DNA of 64,000 nucleotides from an uncultured Pelagibacteraceae bacterium (lineage in GTDB: Bacteria; Pseudomonadota; Alphaproteobacteria; Pelagibacterales; Pelagibacteraceae): assembly GCA_902605865.1 (NCBI GenBank), contig CACLEJ010000004.1, positions 88,317-152,316 on the forward strand. The letters run 5' to 3'. The position numbers and the translations under genes are program-made. This document shows, one piece after another, positions 9,260 through 17,804 of this stretch (the first letter of the stretch is position 1; every line of letters starts with the position of its first letter). Below the pieces are notes generated by a model, which was not told where the DNA came from, made no database searches, and saw nothing but the letters and a program-made list of their open reading frames with translations.

Positions 9260-9712
9260 ATGCATCCCATGAAATCACACAATAAATTTTTAATTATCAC
9301 TACATTTTTATTATCAACACTTTTTGCTAATATCGGTTTAGCTGCAGATGTAACAGTAGAAATGTTAAATAGACTGGATAAACAGTCAAATGTTTTTGAG
9401 CCAAAGATAGTAAGAGTAAACGTTGGAGATACAGTTCTTTGGAAAGCTAAAGACAAAGGTCACAACGTTGAATTTATTAAAAAAGGAGTTCCAGAAGGCG
9501 TTGGTAAATTTAAGTCAAAATTCAATAAGGATGTTGAATACAAATTTGAAATTCCTGGAATTTACGCATACTGGTGCACACCCCATAAAAATATGGGCAT
9601 GATTGGTTTTGTAGTTGTTGGTGATGATAAATCAAACCTAGAAGCAATAAAAAAACTTAGATTTTCGTCAAAATCTAAGAAAATGGCACCAGATTTAATA
9701 AATTCACTCTAA
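9260..9712 (+). CDS. Pseudoazurin-like blue copper protein
   Basis: Small periplasmic electron carrier of 150 residues. A signal peptide ending around ANIGLAAD is followed by a cupredoxin domain with all four type-1 copper ligands visible: His in KGHNVEF, then Cys, His and Met in YWCTPHKNMGM. NVGDTVLW and KFEIPGIYAYWCTPH match the pseudoazurin/plastocyanin pattern. A lysine-rich tail (KKLRFSSKSKKMAP) follows the fold. Starts at 9260 or 9269 are both possible. No nitrite reductase or other classical partner is nearby, so its redox partner is unknown. Confidence 0.8.
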   Translation: MHPMKSHNKFLIITTFLLSTLFANIGLAADVTVEMLNRLDKQSNVFEPKIVRVNVGDTVLWKAKDKGHNVEFIKKGVPEGVGKFKSKFNKDVEYKFEIPGIYAYWCTPHKNMGMIGFVVVGDDKSNLEAIKKLRFSSKSKKMAPDLINSL

Positions 9713-10368
9713 TTAAATATTAAATCAGTTTTTAACTTTCTTACCCTAATCATTGAGTTTTTGAACTCACTATCGGTGTGAAAGTTTCCTGGAAAAGCAA
9801 TACAATTAATTTTTGCTTTAACAGCTGATTTTAGGCTAATTTCGGTATCTTCAATTGCAATACATTCATCATTTTTTAATTTAAGTTTCTTTAAACAGTG
9901 TTTGTAAACTTCTAATTTTGATTTTGTATTTTTATTTCCAGTGATATTACCAATATAATTAAAATCTTTCTTCTTAAGATATTTTACTGTGGAAAAAAAA
10001 ACTGAATCAATATTATTTTTTGTTGTAGATGTAGCAAATCCTATTTTTATTTTGTTTCTTTTACAGTAACTGATAATATCTAAGACTCCAGGTCTTGGTT
10101 TTATTTTATTTTTTTTTAAATAATTATTAAATATTAATGTTTTTAAATTTCTTATTTTTTTTGCATTAGTAGATGTATTATTTTCTAAACTATATTTCCT
10201 AACTCTTTTCTCTCCGCCTGGTTTTTTTAACATTGATTTATAAATTTTTTTACTCCAGTACCAATTTAATCCTACTTTTTGAAATGCTTGATTAAAACAA
10301 TTTCTTTGTATATCAGAGGTCTCAATAATTGTTCCAATTGAACCAAATAAGACTGCTTTGATTGTCAT
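9709..10368 (-). CDS. HAD-like protein with degenerate catalytic motif I
   Basis: A 219-residue haloacid dehalogenase-fold protein resembling CbbY/phosphoglycolate phosphatases. Motif I reads AVLFGSIGTIIET where active enzymes have FDxDGT, so the nucleophilic Asp and the acid/base Asp are both absent. Other motifs persist: FATSTT (motif II), a Lys in NTKSKLEVYKH (motif III) and IEDTEISLKSAVKA (motif IV). The start at 10368 (MTIKAVLF) overlaps the permease stop by one base (TAATG), so the longer tracked ORF from 10476 is rejected. It is probably translationally coupled to the importer. A phosphatase role is doubtful; it may bind a phosphorylated ligand. Confidence 0.75.
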   Translation of the reverse strand: MTIKAVLFGSIGTIIETSDIQRNCFNQAFQKVGLNWYWSKKIYKSMLKKPGGEKRVRKYSLENNTSTNAKKIRNLKTLIFNNYLKKNKIKPRPGVLDIISYCKRNKIKIGFATSTTKNNIDSVFFSTVKYLKKKDFNYIGNITGNKNTKSKLEVYKHCLKKLKLKNDECIAIEDTEISLKSAVKAKINCIAFPGNFHTDSEFKNSMIRVRKLKTDLIFN

Positions 10369-11249
10369 TAGCCTTTGATGGCACCAGCGGTTAATCCACT
10401 TATAACCTGTCTTTGAAAAAACATTACTAATAGAAATAATGGAGCGGTAGCAGACACAACTGCAGATACAGCCCACATTAAATTTCCTTCATGCTGGTTG
10501 GTTCCAAGATAACTTTGAATTTTAGGAACCATCGTGTGGTTCTCTTGATTTAACAATAAAGCTGTTACTGTAAAATCATTATAAGCTAACATGAGACTAA
10601 ACAATCCAGCTGTGATTACTCCAGGCCACATCACAGGCATTATAATATGTCTAAAGGCTTGGAAATATGAACAACCATCAATCAAGGCACTTTCATCCAA
10701 TTCTTTAGGCACAGTTTTAAAAAAAGAATAAAGCAGCCATAAGGTAAAAGGTTGATTAATTGCAACAAGCACTACAATTGTAGTTGGTAAAATTCCCCAG
10801 ATTTGTAATTGAAAAAAAGGAAATAGATAACCTGACACCAATGTTATATGCGGCATTGCTCTGAAAATTAAAGCAATAATTAAAATCCAAAATGCATAAT
10901 TCTTTGTAGATCTGGATAGTGCGTATGCTCCTAATGTGCCAAGAAATAATGAAATTGAAACAACACTTATTGTAACTATCACTGTGTTTCTTGAAGCTTT
11001 CCAAAATTCACCTTCAAACCACGCTCCACTATAAGCTTCCTTGGTAAATCTAGCGCCAGTTTCAATTAAAGTATTAAAAGCTGTTATTGCATACCACCAA
11101 TCAGCTCTTGAGAAAAAGTCAGCTCTGACTTTAAAGGATCCCCAAAACGTCCAAATAAATGGAAAACATGCAAGTAACAACCATATAACTATAAATATTG
11201 TGTTGAAGGTTTTTAAACTGTTTGATTTTTTATCTAATCCAAAATCCAT
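10368..11249 (-). CDS. Sugar-type ABC transporter permease (MalG/UgpE-like)
   Basis: Inner-membrane permease of 293 residues with about six hydrophobic segments, starting with a short cytoplasmic tail and IFIVIWLLLACFPFIWTFWGSF. The EAA loop is ESALIDGCSYFQAFRHIIMPVMWPG, and the ending QRQVISGLTAGAIKG is the usual C-terminus of CUT1-family second permeases. It lies 2 bases after the other permease gene. Substrate is undetermined; CUT1 systems carry sugars, polyols, glycerol-3-phosphate and related polar compounds. Confidence 0.88.
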   Translation of the reverse strand: MDFGLDKKSNSLKTFNTIFIVIWLLLACFPFIWTFWGSFKVRADFFSRADWWYAITAFNTLIETGARFTKEAYSGAWFEGEFWKASRNTVIVTISVVSISLFLGTLGAYALSRSTKNYAFWILIIALIFRAMPHITLVSGYLFPFFQLQIWGILPTTIVVLVAINQPFTLWLLYSFFKTVPKELDESALIDGCSYFQAFRHIIMPVMWPGVITAGLFSLMLAYNDFTVTALLLNQENHTMVPKIQSYLGTNQHEGNLMWAVSAVVSATAPLFLLVMFFQRQVISGLTAGAIKG

Positions 11250-11251
11250 AA

Positions 11252-12280
11252 TTATCTATTTGTTCTAAACTCTTTCCAAGTTCTCAGTAAAACTGGCGTT
11301 AAAATTATTGAAATTCCTACAATAGTCATAATCGATGTTGCTGCTGCTGATCCAAATAAAATTACTTCCTCATTAACTAAGTTATCATAAATCAACCAAG
11401 ATAAAGATTGGGCACTACCTTCAGCACTAAAACCTATGATAGGTTCAAATACTCTAAAATTATCCATTAATGAAATTAAAGCAACAAAGGTAACTACAGG
11501 ATATATATGTGGTAAAACTATATGTTTAACTCTTTGAAATCTTGAAGCACCATCTATAATTGAAGCTTCTAATGGTTCTTGTGGAACAGTTTGAAGTGCT
11601 GCATAAAAAACAACAAAAGCAAAAGGGGAGTGATGCCAAACTCCATAAATAATAATTGTAATCCAAGTTAAAGCTTTTGATGATTTAACAGATAAGTAAG
11701 GATCATCCATTAATATTTGAAGATTTGCACCTATAATTCCTTCTGCATCAATCATCCAGAATAATACTAGAGAACCTACCAAAGGAGTTACAATCATTGG
11801 TAAAATTGTACCAAAAATAAGGGGACCTCTAATTTTTCTAGAAATTGCGTTTAGACTTAGTGCAATAATAAATCCTAAAAGCAGAACACATGGTGTAACA
11901 ATTACACAATAGGTTAAGGTAAATACTAAAGCTTTGTAAAACGGAAGATTTCCTACCTTGCCAATAAATTCTCCAACTGATTTACTCTCACTCCAAAATT
12001 CTGACATTTGATCAGATGCCAAGTGATTTCTATCAATGTATGTACCAAAACCATTAAATTTTCCTAATGGTTTCTCTTCTTTAATTTTTGAAGTAGCTTC
12101 TTGATCTACAACTACTGATGTTTTGCATCCAAATGGATCACATTTTTTAACTTCAATAAGTATTTGATCATGTTGAGCGTAAAAAGATTGAATACCTGTT
12201 GAAATAATTGGCAGCCCAATGAATAAAATCATTGCTAATCCTGCTGGGAAAAAAAACCAGAAAAAACTTCTATTGGGCAT
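11252..12280 (-). CDS. Sugar-type ABC transporter permease (MalF/UgpA-like)
   Basis: First permease of the importer, 342 residues. An N-terminal helix (FWFFFPAGLAMILFIGLPII) is followed by a soluble periplasmic insert with two cysteines (KKCDPFGCKTSV) and then the core membrane domain with the EAA loop EASIIDGASRFQRVKHIVLPHIYP. The large periplasmic loop before the core is a MalF-like feature. It sits downstream of the binding-protein gene, separated by a hairpin. Confidence 0.88.
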   Translation of the reverse strand: MPNRSFFWFFFPAGLAMILFIGLPIISTGIQSFYAQHDQILIEVKKCDPFGCKTSVVVDQEATSKIKEEKPLGKFNGFGTYIDRNHLASDQMSEFWSESKSVGEFIGKVGNLPFYKALVFTLTYCVIVTPCVLLLGFIIALSLNAISRKIRGPLIFGTILPMIVTPLVGSLVLFWMIDAEGIIGANLQILMDDPYLSVKSSKALTWITIIIYGVWHHSPFAFVVFYAALQTVPQEPLEASIIDGASRFQRVKHIVLPHIYPVVTFVALISLMDNFRVFEPIIGFSAEGSAQSLSWLIYDNLVNEEVILFGSAAATSIMTIVGISIILTPVLLRTWKEFRTNR

Positions 12281-12289
12281 GATAAATAT

Positions 12290-12319
12290 TTAAGTGGGGA
12301 TAATCATACCCCCACTTAA
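12290..12319 (-). terminator. Attenuating hairpin between binding protein and permease genes
   Basis: Perfect 10-bp inverted repeat ttaagtgggg / ccccacttaa with a 10-base loop, 13 bases after the binding-protein stop and 10 bases before the permease start on the minus strand. There is no long T-run, so partial termination or 3' end protection is more likely than full termination. Confidence 0.65.
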
Positions 12320-12331
12320 TCAATTTATATT

Positions 12332-13552
12332 TTATAGAAAACCTTGTTCTTTTGCTTTAGTGATATAAGCGGCTTCAACATCTTTCAATGCTTGCTCAGC
12401 TGACTCATTTCCTTGCAAAAACTCAACAATTTCACTACCCAAAGCACCATGCATTAATCCCATTTGTGGTAACATTGGATAAGGTTTTGCTCCCATCTTA
12501 ACTGCTTCAATTACTCCAACAGATTTTGGACCAGGCACAAAACCTTCAACTAACCAAACAGCTTGATCAGCTGCTTTTGCAACCATATCTTTTGAAGATG
12601 CTGCATGAGCCATTGCTCTAAATGAAGCTTCTGCGTCTGCATCAGATCTATTTTTAGCAAGTGTAAATCCATCCCACCAAAGTGTTGCTGCTGGAATGTT
12701 ACCACCACCAACTGTTGCAGGAGCAACTAATTTAGTAGCAGCAGTTATTTTCGCATCACCTTCATCGTCAAGTAATGTTCCAGATCTAGATGCCCATAAT
12801 GTCATAATTGCAACATTTCCAGATTCCCACTCAACTTTGATAGCTTCACTATCATGCGTTAAATAATCAGGGTTACTTAAATCAGCCAGTTTTTTTAACA
12901 TATTCAAAGTTGCTACACCTTTAGCATTATTGATGTTTGGTTGTGCACCACCATCTTTAAAGAATTCACCACCATGACCAATGTACATGTTTACAAATTC
13001 TTCAGCTAAATTCCAACCTGCTTTGTAAGCTGCTGCATAAGGATATTTCATTTTCCCAGCTGCTCTGATTTTTTCAGCAGCCGCTACAACTTCCTCGTAA
13101 GTTTTTGGAATAGCAATTCCATTTTCTTTTAAAACATCTGTTCTTACATAAAGATGTTGAGTATTAGCCATAAATGCTACAGCCATTACTTTTCCATCAA
13201 TTGTAATGAGTTGTGACTCTTGAATTCCTTTACCATATTTTTTAACTAGATCATTCATTGGTCTAATTAAATCAGCATTCATTAATGGAACTATAGAACT
13301 ATTAGCAGCAACTCTAACTGAAAACTCTGAAGGATTTGCTGTTAAAGCTGGTACTGCAATTTTGTTGTGTTCAGCTGAGTGAGTGACTTTAAAGTCAGCA
13401 CTTCCTTTACATTCTTTTGCAGTTTCAACTAAAGTTCTTAGAGCAGGAAAATCATTTGCTAAAATATTTATTGATCCACTTTTAATGTTACAGTCAGCGT
13501 TAGCTACTGTTCCAAAAAGTAAAAACAATAAAGTAACTAGTATTTTTTTCAT
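12332..13552 (-). CDS. Sugar-type ABC transporter substrate-binding protein
   Basis: Periplasmic binding protein of 406 residues with signal peptide MKKILVTLLFLLFGTVANAD. The extracellular solute-binding family 1 fold is suggested by MKYPYAAAYKAGWNLAEEFVNMYIGHGGEFF, VEWESGNVAIMTLWASR and LWWDGFTLAKN. It heads the minus-strand importer genes, with a hairpin between it and the permeases; high expression is expected for the binding component. The ligand is unknown. The neighbouring MetE-like, cupin and SnoaL genes suggest a small organic compound that is not a plain sugar, which is inference. Confidence 0.85.
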   Translation of the reverse strand: MKKILVTLLFLLFGTVANADCNIKSGSINILANDFPALRTLVETAKECKGSADFKVTHSAEHNKIAVPALTANPSEFSVRVAANSSIVPLMNADLIRPMNDLVKKYGKGIQESQLITIDGKVMAVAFMANTQHLYVRTDVLKENGIAIPKTYEEVVAAAEKIRAAGKMKYPYAAAYKAGWNLAEEFVNMYIGHGGEFFKDGGAQPNINNAKGVATLNMLKKLADLSNPDYLTHDSEAIKVEWESGNVAIMTLWASRSGTLLDDEGDAKITAATKLVAPATVGGGNIPAATLWWDGFTLAKNRSDADAEASFRAMAHAASSKDMVAKAADQAVWLVEGFVPGPKSVGVIEAVKMGAKPYPMLPQMGLMHGALGSEIVEFLQGNESAEQALKDVEAAYITKAKEQGFL

Positions 13553-13632
13553 ATTATTCTCTCTTTTGTTAGTATTAATTAGTTTTACTTGTGAAAAATA
13601 TACATATACGGTTAAGTTTATAAAAGTAAAAA

Positions 13633-14760
13633 TTAGATTTGTTTTGACGCAATTTCAGCACCTGCGACAAGTGCTTCAAGTTTTTTGTAAACAATATCTT
13701 CATCTACATTTCCATAGCCTGCAAAGGTACTAAATCCACAATCTGTTCCTGCCATTAATTGATTTGGCTCTAGTACTCTAGAAAAGGCTAAAATTCTATG
13801 TTTTACAACATCTGGATGTTCAATAAAGTTAGAAGTAGACTCAATAACCCCTGGAATTATCATCTTATCTTTGGGTACTTTTATATTTTCAAAAACTTCC
13901 CATTCATGGGCATGTCTAGGGTTAGCAGACTCTATTAAATATTTACTCACATTTGCCTTAAAAGCTAATCCAATTATTTTATCTAAACCAATATCATGAG
14001 TATGAGGTCCTTCATAATTTCCCCAGCAAATATGCATTCTTACTCTAGTGGGGTCTATATTAGATAATGAATTATTTAAAACTTCCACATGTTTGTTTGC
14101 TCTTTCCAAAAAATCTTTTTCTGAAATTTCCTTGTAAATCATATGTCTTGATAGTGCGAGATCTGGACAATCAATTTGAATAGATAACCCACTCTCAGTT
14201 ATTTTCTCATATTCAAACTTCATTATATCTGACAGTTTCTCAAGATACTCATCGTCGTTTTTATAAAACTTGTTGGGTAAAAAATTACATATAACTCCTG
14301 GAGATGGACAATTCATAAATCCATCATTATGTGTATTTTGTTCTAAAGCATTTTTAAAATTAAGAATATCTTTGTTAATTGAAACTTCATCTTTTATTTT
14401 CAATTCACTTGTACAACATGGTCTTTTATATGTTGGAGTACCACCTGATAGAATAAGTTTTTTTTTAAAAGATGGAAAATCATCTAAGTCTTTTGGAGCT
14501 TTTCTTTCACTTTCTCCAGAGAAACCCTCAACTCTATCTTTAATGTAAGTTGCGTAACTTATTTTTGACATTTCTCCATCGCTAACAGAGTCTATTCCGG
14601 TATTAATTTGCTTTTTTACAACTTCAGATACATTTTTTTTAACCATTGCATCAAAGCTGCTAATATCTATTTTTTCTTGATTATCTTTAGAGGCAAGAAG
14701 ACTGGAGAGTTCGTTTGATCTTGGTAGACTTCCAACATGTGTAGTTTTTATTTTAACCAT
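13633..14760 (-). CDS. Cobalamin-independent methionine synthase-like (MetE C-terminal domain) protein
   Basis: A 375-residue UROD/MetE-like barrel equivalent to the catalytic C-terminal half of MetE. Zinc-binding residues are visible as MHICWGNYEGPH (His and Cys), a Glu in LIESANPRHAHE and GTDCGFSTFAGYG (final Cys). The opening KTTHVGSLPRS is standard for this family. These stand-alone core proteins transfer methyl or other one-carbon groups, often with unknown donors. It overlaps the SnoaL-like gene upstream by 8 bases, so it belongs to this cluster and may act on the methyl group of the imported substrate rather than in core methionine synthesis. Confidence 0.8.
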   Translation of the reverse strand: MVKIKTTHVGSLPRSNELSSLLASKDNQEKIDISSFDAMVKKNVSEVVKKQINTGIDSVSDGEMSKISYATYIKDRVEGFSGESERKAPKDLDDFPSFKKKLILSGGTPTYKRPCCTSELKIKDEVSINKDILNFKNALEQNTHNDGFMNCPSPGVICNFLPNKFYKNDDEYLEKLSDIMKFEYEKITESGLSIQIDCPDLALSRHMIYKEISEKDFLERANKHVEVLNNSLSNIDPTRVRMHICWGNYEGPHTHDIGLDKIIGLAFKANVSKYLIESANPRHAHEWEVFENIKVPKDKMIIPGVIESTSNFIEHPDVVKHRILAFSRVLEPNQLMAGTDCGFSTFAGYGNVDEDIVYKKLEALVAGAEIASKQI

Positions 14761-15721
14761 GGTTCAATAATATTTGTTTCCATATAGCAACTTCATCAAA
14801 TAAAACCCATTCTCTAATAATTGAGTTATTATTAAATTCAGCATGGTTAATACCCATTATAAATATTTTTTTATTTGATGCTTTACCATATTCATCACTT
14901 TCATTAGCATGCTCCCCTTCTAAAAACCATCTGGCTGATACTCTTGGATTTTTCTCTGGCTCTTCTAAAAATCCAACATGCTCAATACTGAATTTTATAT
15001 TTGTGAATATTTTCTTAATGGAATTCCATTTTTCAATAATATCTTCTCTTCCGTGACCAAGTTTATTTCCTGGCCAAAACAAATTTGCAGCTCTGTCATA
15101 ATCTTCATATTCGTAACTTTTATTAAAGATATTACTTAACACCTGCGTATATTTCTCAGCGATTGATCCATCTTTATAACTCTCTGCTTTATAATCTGAA
15201 TTTTTATCAGAATTAGCATCATACAATTTACTTGAATTTGATACGCCTCCTTCCTTTTCAATCATTTTTCTAGCAAACTCCTCTGGGGAATAACCAATCT
15301 GTCTGACCATTGCTCCTTGATCTCTAACGATCCATTCATCATAAACTTGATTATTCTTACAAGCACAATCAGCAATAACCCTATAATAAATATCTTTACC
15401 AGTGGGTTCACCATAAAAGCCTTTTCCAAGATGAGTTCCTTTGCTTAAAATTCTATGTGATGAGTGATATCCCATTTCATCATTGCCATTCCAAATAACA
15501 TCTTCACCTAGTAACTGCCTGTTTGGGAATTCTTTTAAAGTAGAATAGGTAGAGTTTATAACAGGTTTATTTCCATATGTTATACCAAATGGCGATCTAA
15601 CAGGAATATTCTTAGTATAAAACTCACCAATAGACTCAACATCTTTATTTTCCCAAATTTGTTCTGTAATTTTTAAAATAAAGTCTGGAAAGTCTTTATA
15701 TTTTTTATCAAAACCTTTCAT
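14753..15721 (-). CDS. Double SnoaL/NTF2-like domain protein
   Basis: A 322-residue cytosolic protein with two SnoaL-like halves: residues about 1-150 (WENKDVESIGEFYTKNIPVRSPFG...) and 190-322 (YTQVLSNIFNKSYEYEDYDRAANLFWPGNKLGHGREDIIEKW...). SnoaL/ester-cyclase folds act as small isomerases, cyclases or hydratases and often lack a conserved catalytic motif. I moved the start from 15739 to 15721, where ATG overlaps the cupin stop as TAATG. A paralogous double-domain protein is encoded divergently at 16718, so the two may work as partners in one pathway. The exact reaction is unknown. Confidence 0.7.
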   Translation of the reverse strand: MKGFDKKYKDFPDFILKITEQIWENKDVESIGEFYTKNIPVRSPFGITYGNKPVINSTYSTLKEFPNRQLLGEDVIWNGNDEMGYHSSHRILSKGTHLGKGFYGEPTGKDIYYRVIADCACKNNQVYDEWIVRDQGAMVRQIGYSPEEFARKMIEKEGGVSNSSKLYDANSDKNSDYKAESYKDGSIAEKYTQVLSNIFNKSYEYEDYDRAANLFWPGNKLGHGREDIIEKWNSIKKIFTNIKFSIEHVGFLEEPEKNPRVSARWFLEGEHANESDEYGKASNKKIFIMGINHAEFNNNSIIREWVLFDEVAIWKQILLNHG

Positions 15722-16665
15722 TAGATGCTTGATACACAATTAAGATACGAAACTTCGCTTTCATTAATCTCAATATTAATATTCACACCTAATGGAACTG
15801 AAAGAGTATCTTTAAAATTTATTTCTTTTGATAAATCTTCCATTTCAATTTTCCATTTTCCTTTTTGTGAGAAAAGTATTGTCGGTTTATTAAAAATTAA
15901 ATCTTCAACTCTGCCTTTTTTTGATTTTAAAGTACTTAAACTAAAACCTGTATCTTGTTTTATTATTGGATTAATAGACTTATCTTGAAATATGTTTCCT
16001 AGTATGTGTGAAATTTTAATATTATCTCCAATATCTATTTCATTTTGAATTCTATTGCTGAGACTAGATATATTGCTTTGTAATTGATCTAACTTGTAAT
16101 TATTAAATTTTTTTATTTCATCATTAGATATAGGTTCTAATAATCTCCTGCCATTTGGTATTGCTTTAATATTTAGATCGATTAATGAATTATCATCTAA
16201 AAGCGCCATACCTGTCTTTTTTGCTCTCTCTAATACCTCAGGTATCCAAGTGACAATTCCTGGATCATCACCTCCTAGTACAACAAAAATTAAACCTTCT
16301 TCATCACCAGCATTTTCAAATGCTCTAAACATATTTGTTGGCATTGAAATAATGTCTCCTGGACTTAAAATCGTTTCATCTTTGCCCTCAGACCCCCAAT
16401 AAAATCTCCATTTACCTGAATATATTATGAATACTTCTGCTGTTAAATGGCTATGTAAACCCGATCCATTAAAGGGTTTTGCTGATACTGCACCTAAATT
16501 AAAACCATGGGGCTCAGATATTTTTATTGATTGGTCAGCGTCTTCTGCAACACCTGGACCTAAAATAGAATAATTTTTTCTTTCTTTGTGTCCATCTAAT
16601 TTACCCTCAACAAATGGTAAAGTGCTTGGAATTAAATCTTTAAATTTTGCTAGTCTAATATTCAT
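15721..16665 (-). CDS. Cupin-domain protein
   Basis: A 314-residue protein with one clear cupin barrel in its N-terminal half: GLHSHLTAEVFIIYSGKWRFYWG (HxH and Glu metal ligands) and LSPGDIISMPTNMFRAFEN. The usual second-motif His is not obvious, being replaced around NMFRAF. The C-terminal 150 residues are less characteristic and may be a degenerate second cupin (WKIEMEDLSKEINFKDTLSVPLGVN). It is the first gene of a three-gene minus-strand run and is divergent from 16718 over a 52-base promoter region. Confidence 0.75.
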   Translation of the reverse strand: MNIRLAKFKDLIPSTLPFVEGKLDGHKERKNYSILGPGVAEDADQSIKISEPHGFNLGAVSAKPFNGSGLHSHLTAEVFIIYSGKWRFYWGSEGKDETILSPGDIISMPTNMFRAFENAGDEEGLIFVVLGGDDPGIVTWIPEVLERAKKTGMALLDDNSLIDLNIKAIPNGRRLLEPISNDEIKKFNNYKLDQLQSNISSLSNRIQNEIDIGDNIKISHILGNIFQDKSINPIIKQDTGFSLSTLKSKKGRVEDLIFNKPTILFSQKGKWKIEMEDLSKEINFKDTLSVPLGVNINIEINESEVSYLNCVSSI

Positions 16666-16717
16666 ATTTTTTTAATTATAATATTGTGATACACGAATAT
16701 TTCCAATAAATAAATAT

Positions 16718-17803
16718 ATGCAAATAGAACAATTTGATACAGGTCTAAAAACAAAAACAAATGTACAGAACATTGTTCTTTCACCTGAAGAAAATTTAGA
16801 AAATAAAAAATTAGTTAGAGGTTATTTAAATAAAATCGTCACTTCAGGAATAAATGAAATCGATAGTAATTTAGATGAAGCTTTTACAGCTGATGTTAAG
16901 ATAAATAGTTTTTATCCAATTAATGAATTTACAGGAGTTAAAAATTTAAAAGATAAAATTTGGTTACCATTATTTGAAGCATTTCCTGATCTTGAAAGAA
17001 GAGAAAATATTGTTGTTGGAGGAGCCTTCAGAGATAAAATTTTGATAGGATCATACTCTGTTTTATCAGGTTATTTTAGAAATTCATGGCTAGGAATAAA
17101 ACCAAATCATAAAATGATAAATCTTCGATGTTGTGAAATTCATGAGCTTAAAGAAAAAAAAATAATCGAGAGTCATATCTTAATTGATGTTATGGACTTT
17201 TTAAGACAATGTGGCATCTCCTCAATCAATCCATCAAGAGGTTCAGAGGGAGCTTGGCTTCCACCAATAAATACAGATGGGGTAAATTTTTTTGAAAAAA
17301 ATTTAGAGGTTTCAAATTCAAATTTAAAACAAGCCTTGGAAATGGGAAGAAGTTTGAATATAAAACCAGAGAAAGAAAATCTCTCAGATAATGAATTAAA
17401 AGAAAGATTATTAAATCATCCCCAAAAAGAATATTGGCATGAAAAAATGATTTGGTACGGTCCATGTGGAATAGGCACTTCAAGATCACTAGAGGGATTT
17501 ATTGATATGCATCAATTACCATTTAGAAGATCATTTACTGAAAGAGATTATTTTAAGCTAGGACATTATTGTGAAATAGGGGATGGTAAATTTTCACTAT
17601 GTGCAGGTTGGCATAGTTTAGAGGCGAACTATGGTTCAAACGATTGGTTGGGATATAAAGCAAATAATCAAAAATTAACTATGAGAGTTATGGATTTTTA
17701 TCATCATGATGAGGGAAAAATCCGTGAAAATTGGGTACCAATTGATATACTTCACATTCTAAAACAAATCGGTATTGATGTTTTAGATAATATTAAAGGC
17801 TAA
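16718..17803 (+). CDS. Double SnoaL/NTF2-like domain protein (ester cyclase type)
   Basis: A 361-residue cytosolic protein with two SnoaL-type halves: residues about 25-170 (AFTADVKINSFYPINEFTGVKNLKDKIWLPLFEAFPDLERRENIV) and 230-360 (EKMIWYGPCGIGTSRSLEGFIDMHQLPFRRSF... IRENWVPIDILHILKQIGID). The second half carries the PCGIGTSRSLEGF and KIRENWVPID patterns of ester-cyclase-like proteins. It is 1 base upstream of the importer ATPase gene, tying it to uptake of the same compound. The reaction is unknown. Confidence 0.72.
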   Translation: MQIEQFDTGLKTKTNVQNIVLSPEENLENKKLVRGYLNKIVTSGINEIDSNLDEAFTADVKINSFYPINEFTGVKNLKDKIWLPLFEAFPDLERRENIVVGGAFRDKILIGSYSVLSGYFRNSWLGIKPNHKMINLRCCEIHELKEKKIIESHILIDVMDFLRQCGISSINPSRGSEGAWLPPINTDGVNFFEKNLEVSNSNLKQALEMGRSLNIKPEKENLSDNELKERLLNHPQKEYWHEKMIWYGPCGIGTSRSLEGFIDMHQLPFRRSFTERDYFKLGHYCEIGDGKFSLCAGWHSLEANYGSNDWLGYKANNQKLTMRVMDFYHHDEGKIRENWVPIDILHILKQIGIDVLDNIKG

Positions 17804-17804
17804 A

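Noticed and set aside
10369-10476. N-terminal extension of the HAD-like ORF
   Set aside because: It is the out-of-frame reading of the ABC permease C-terminus; ATG 10368 overlaps the permease stop as in other coupled pairs.
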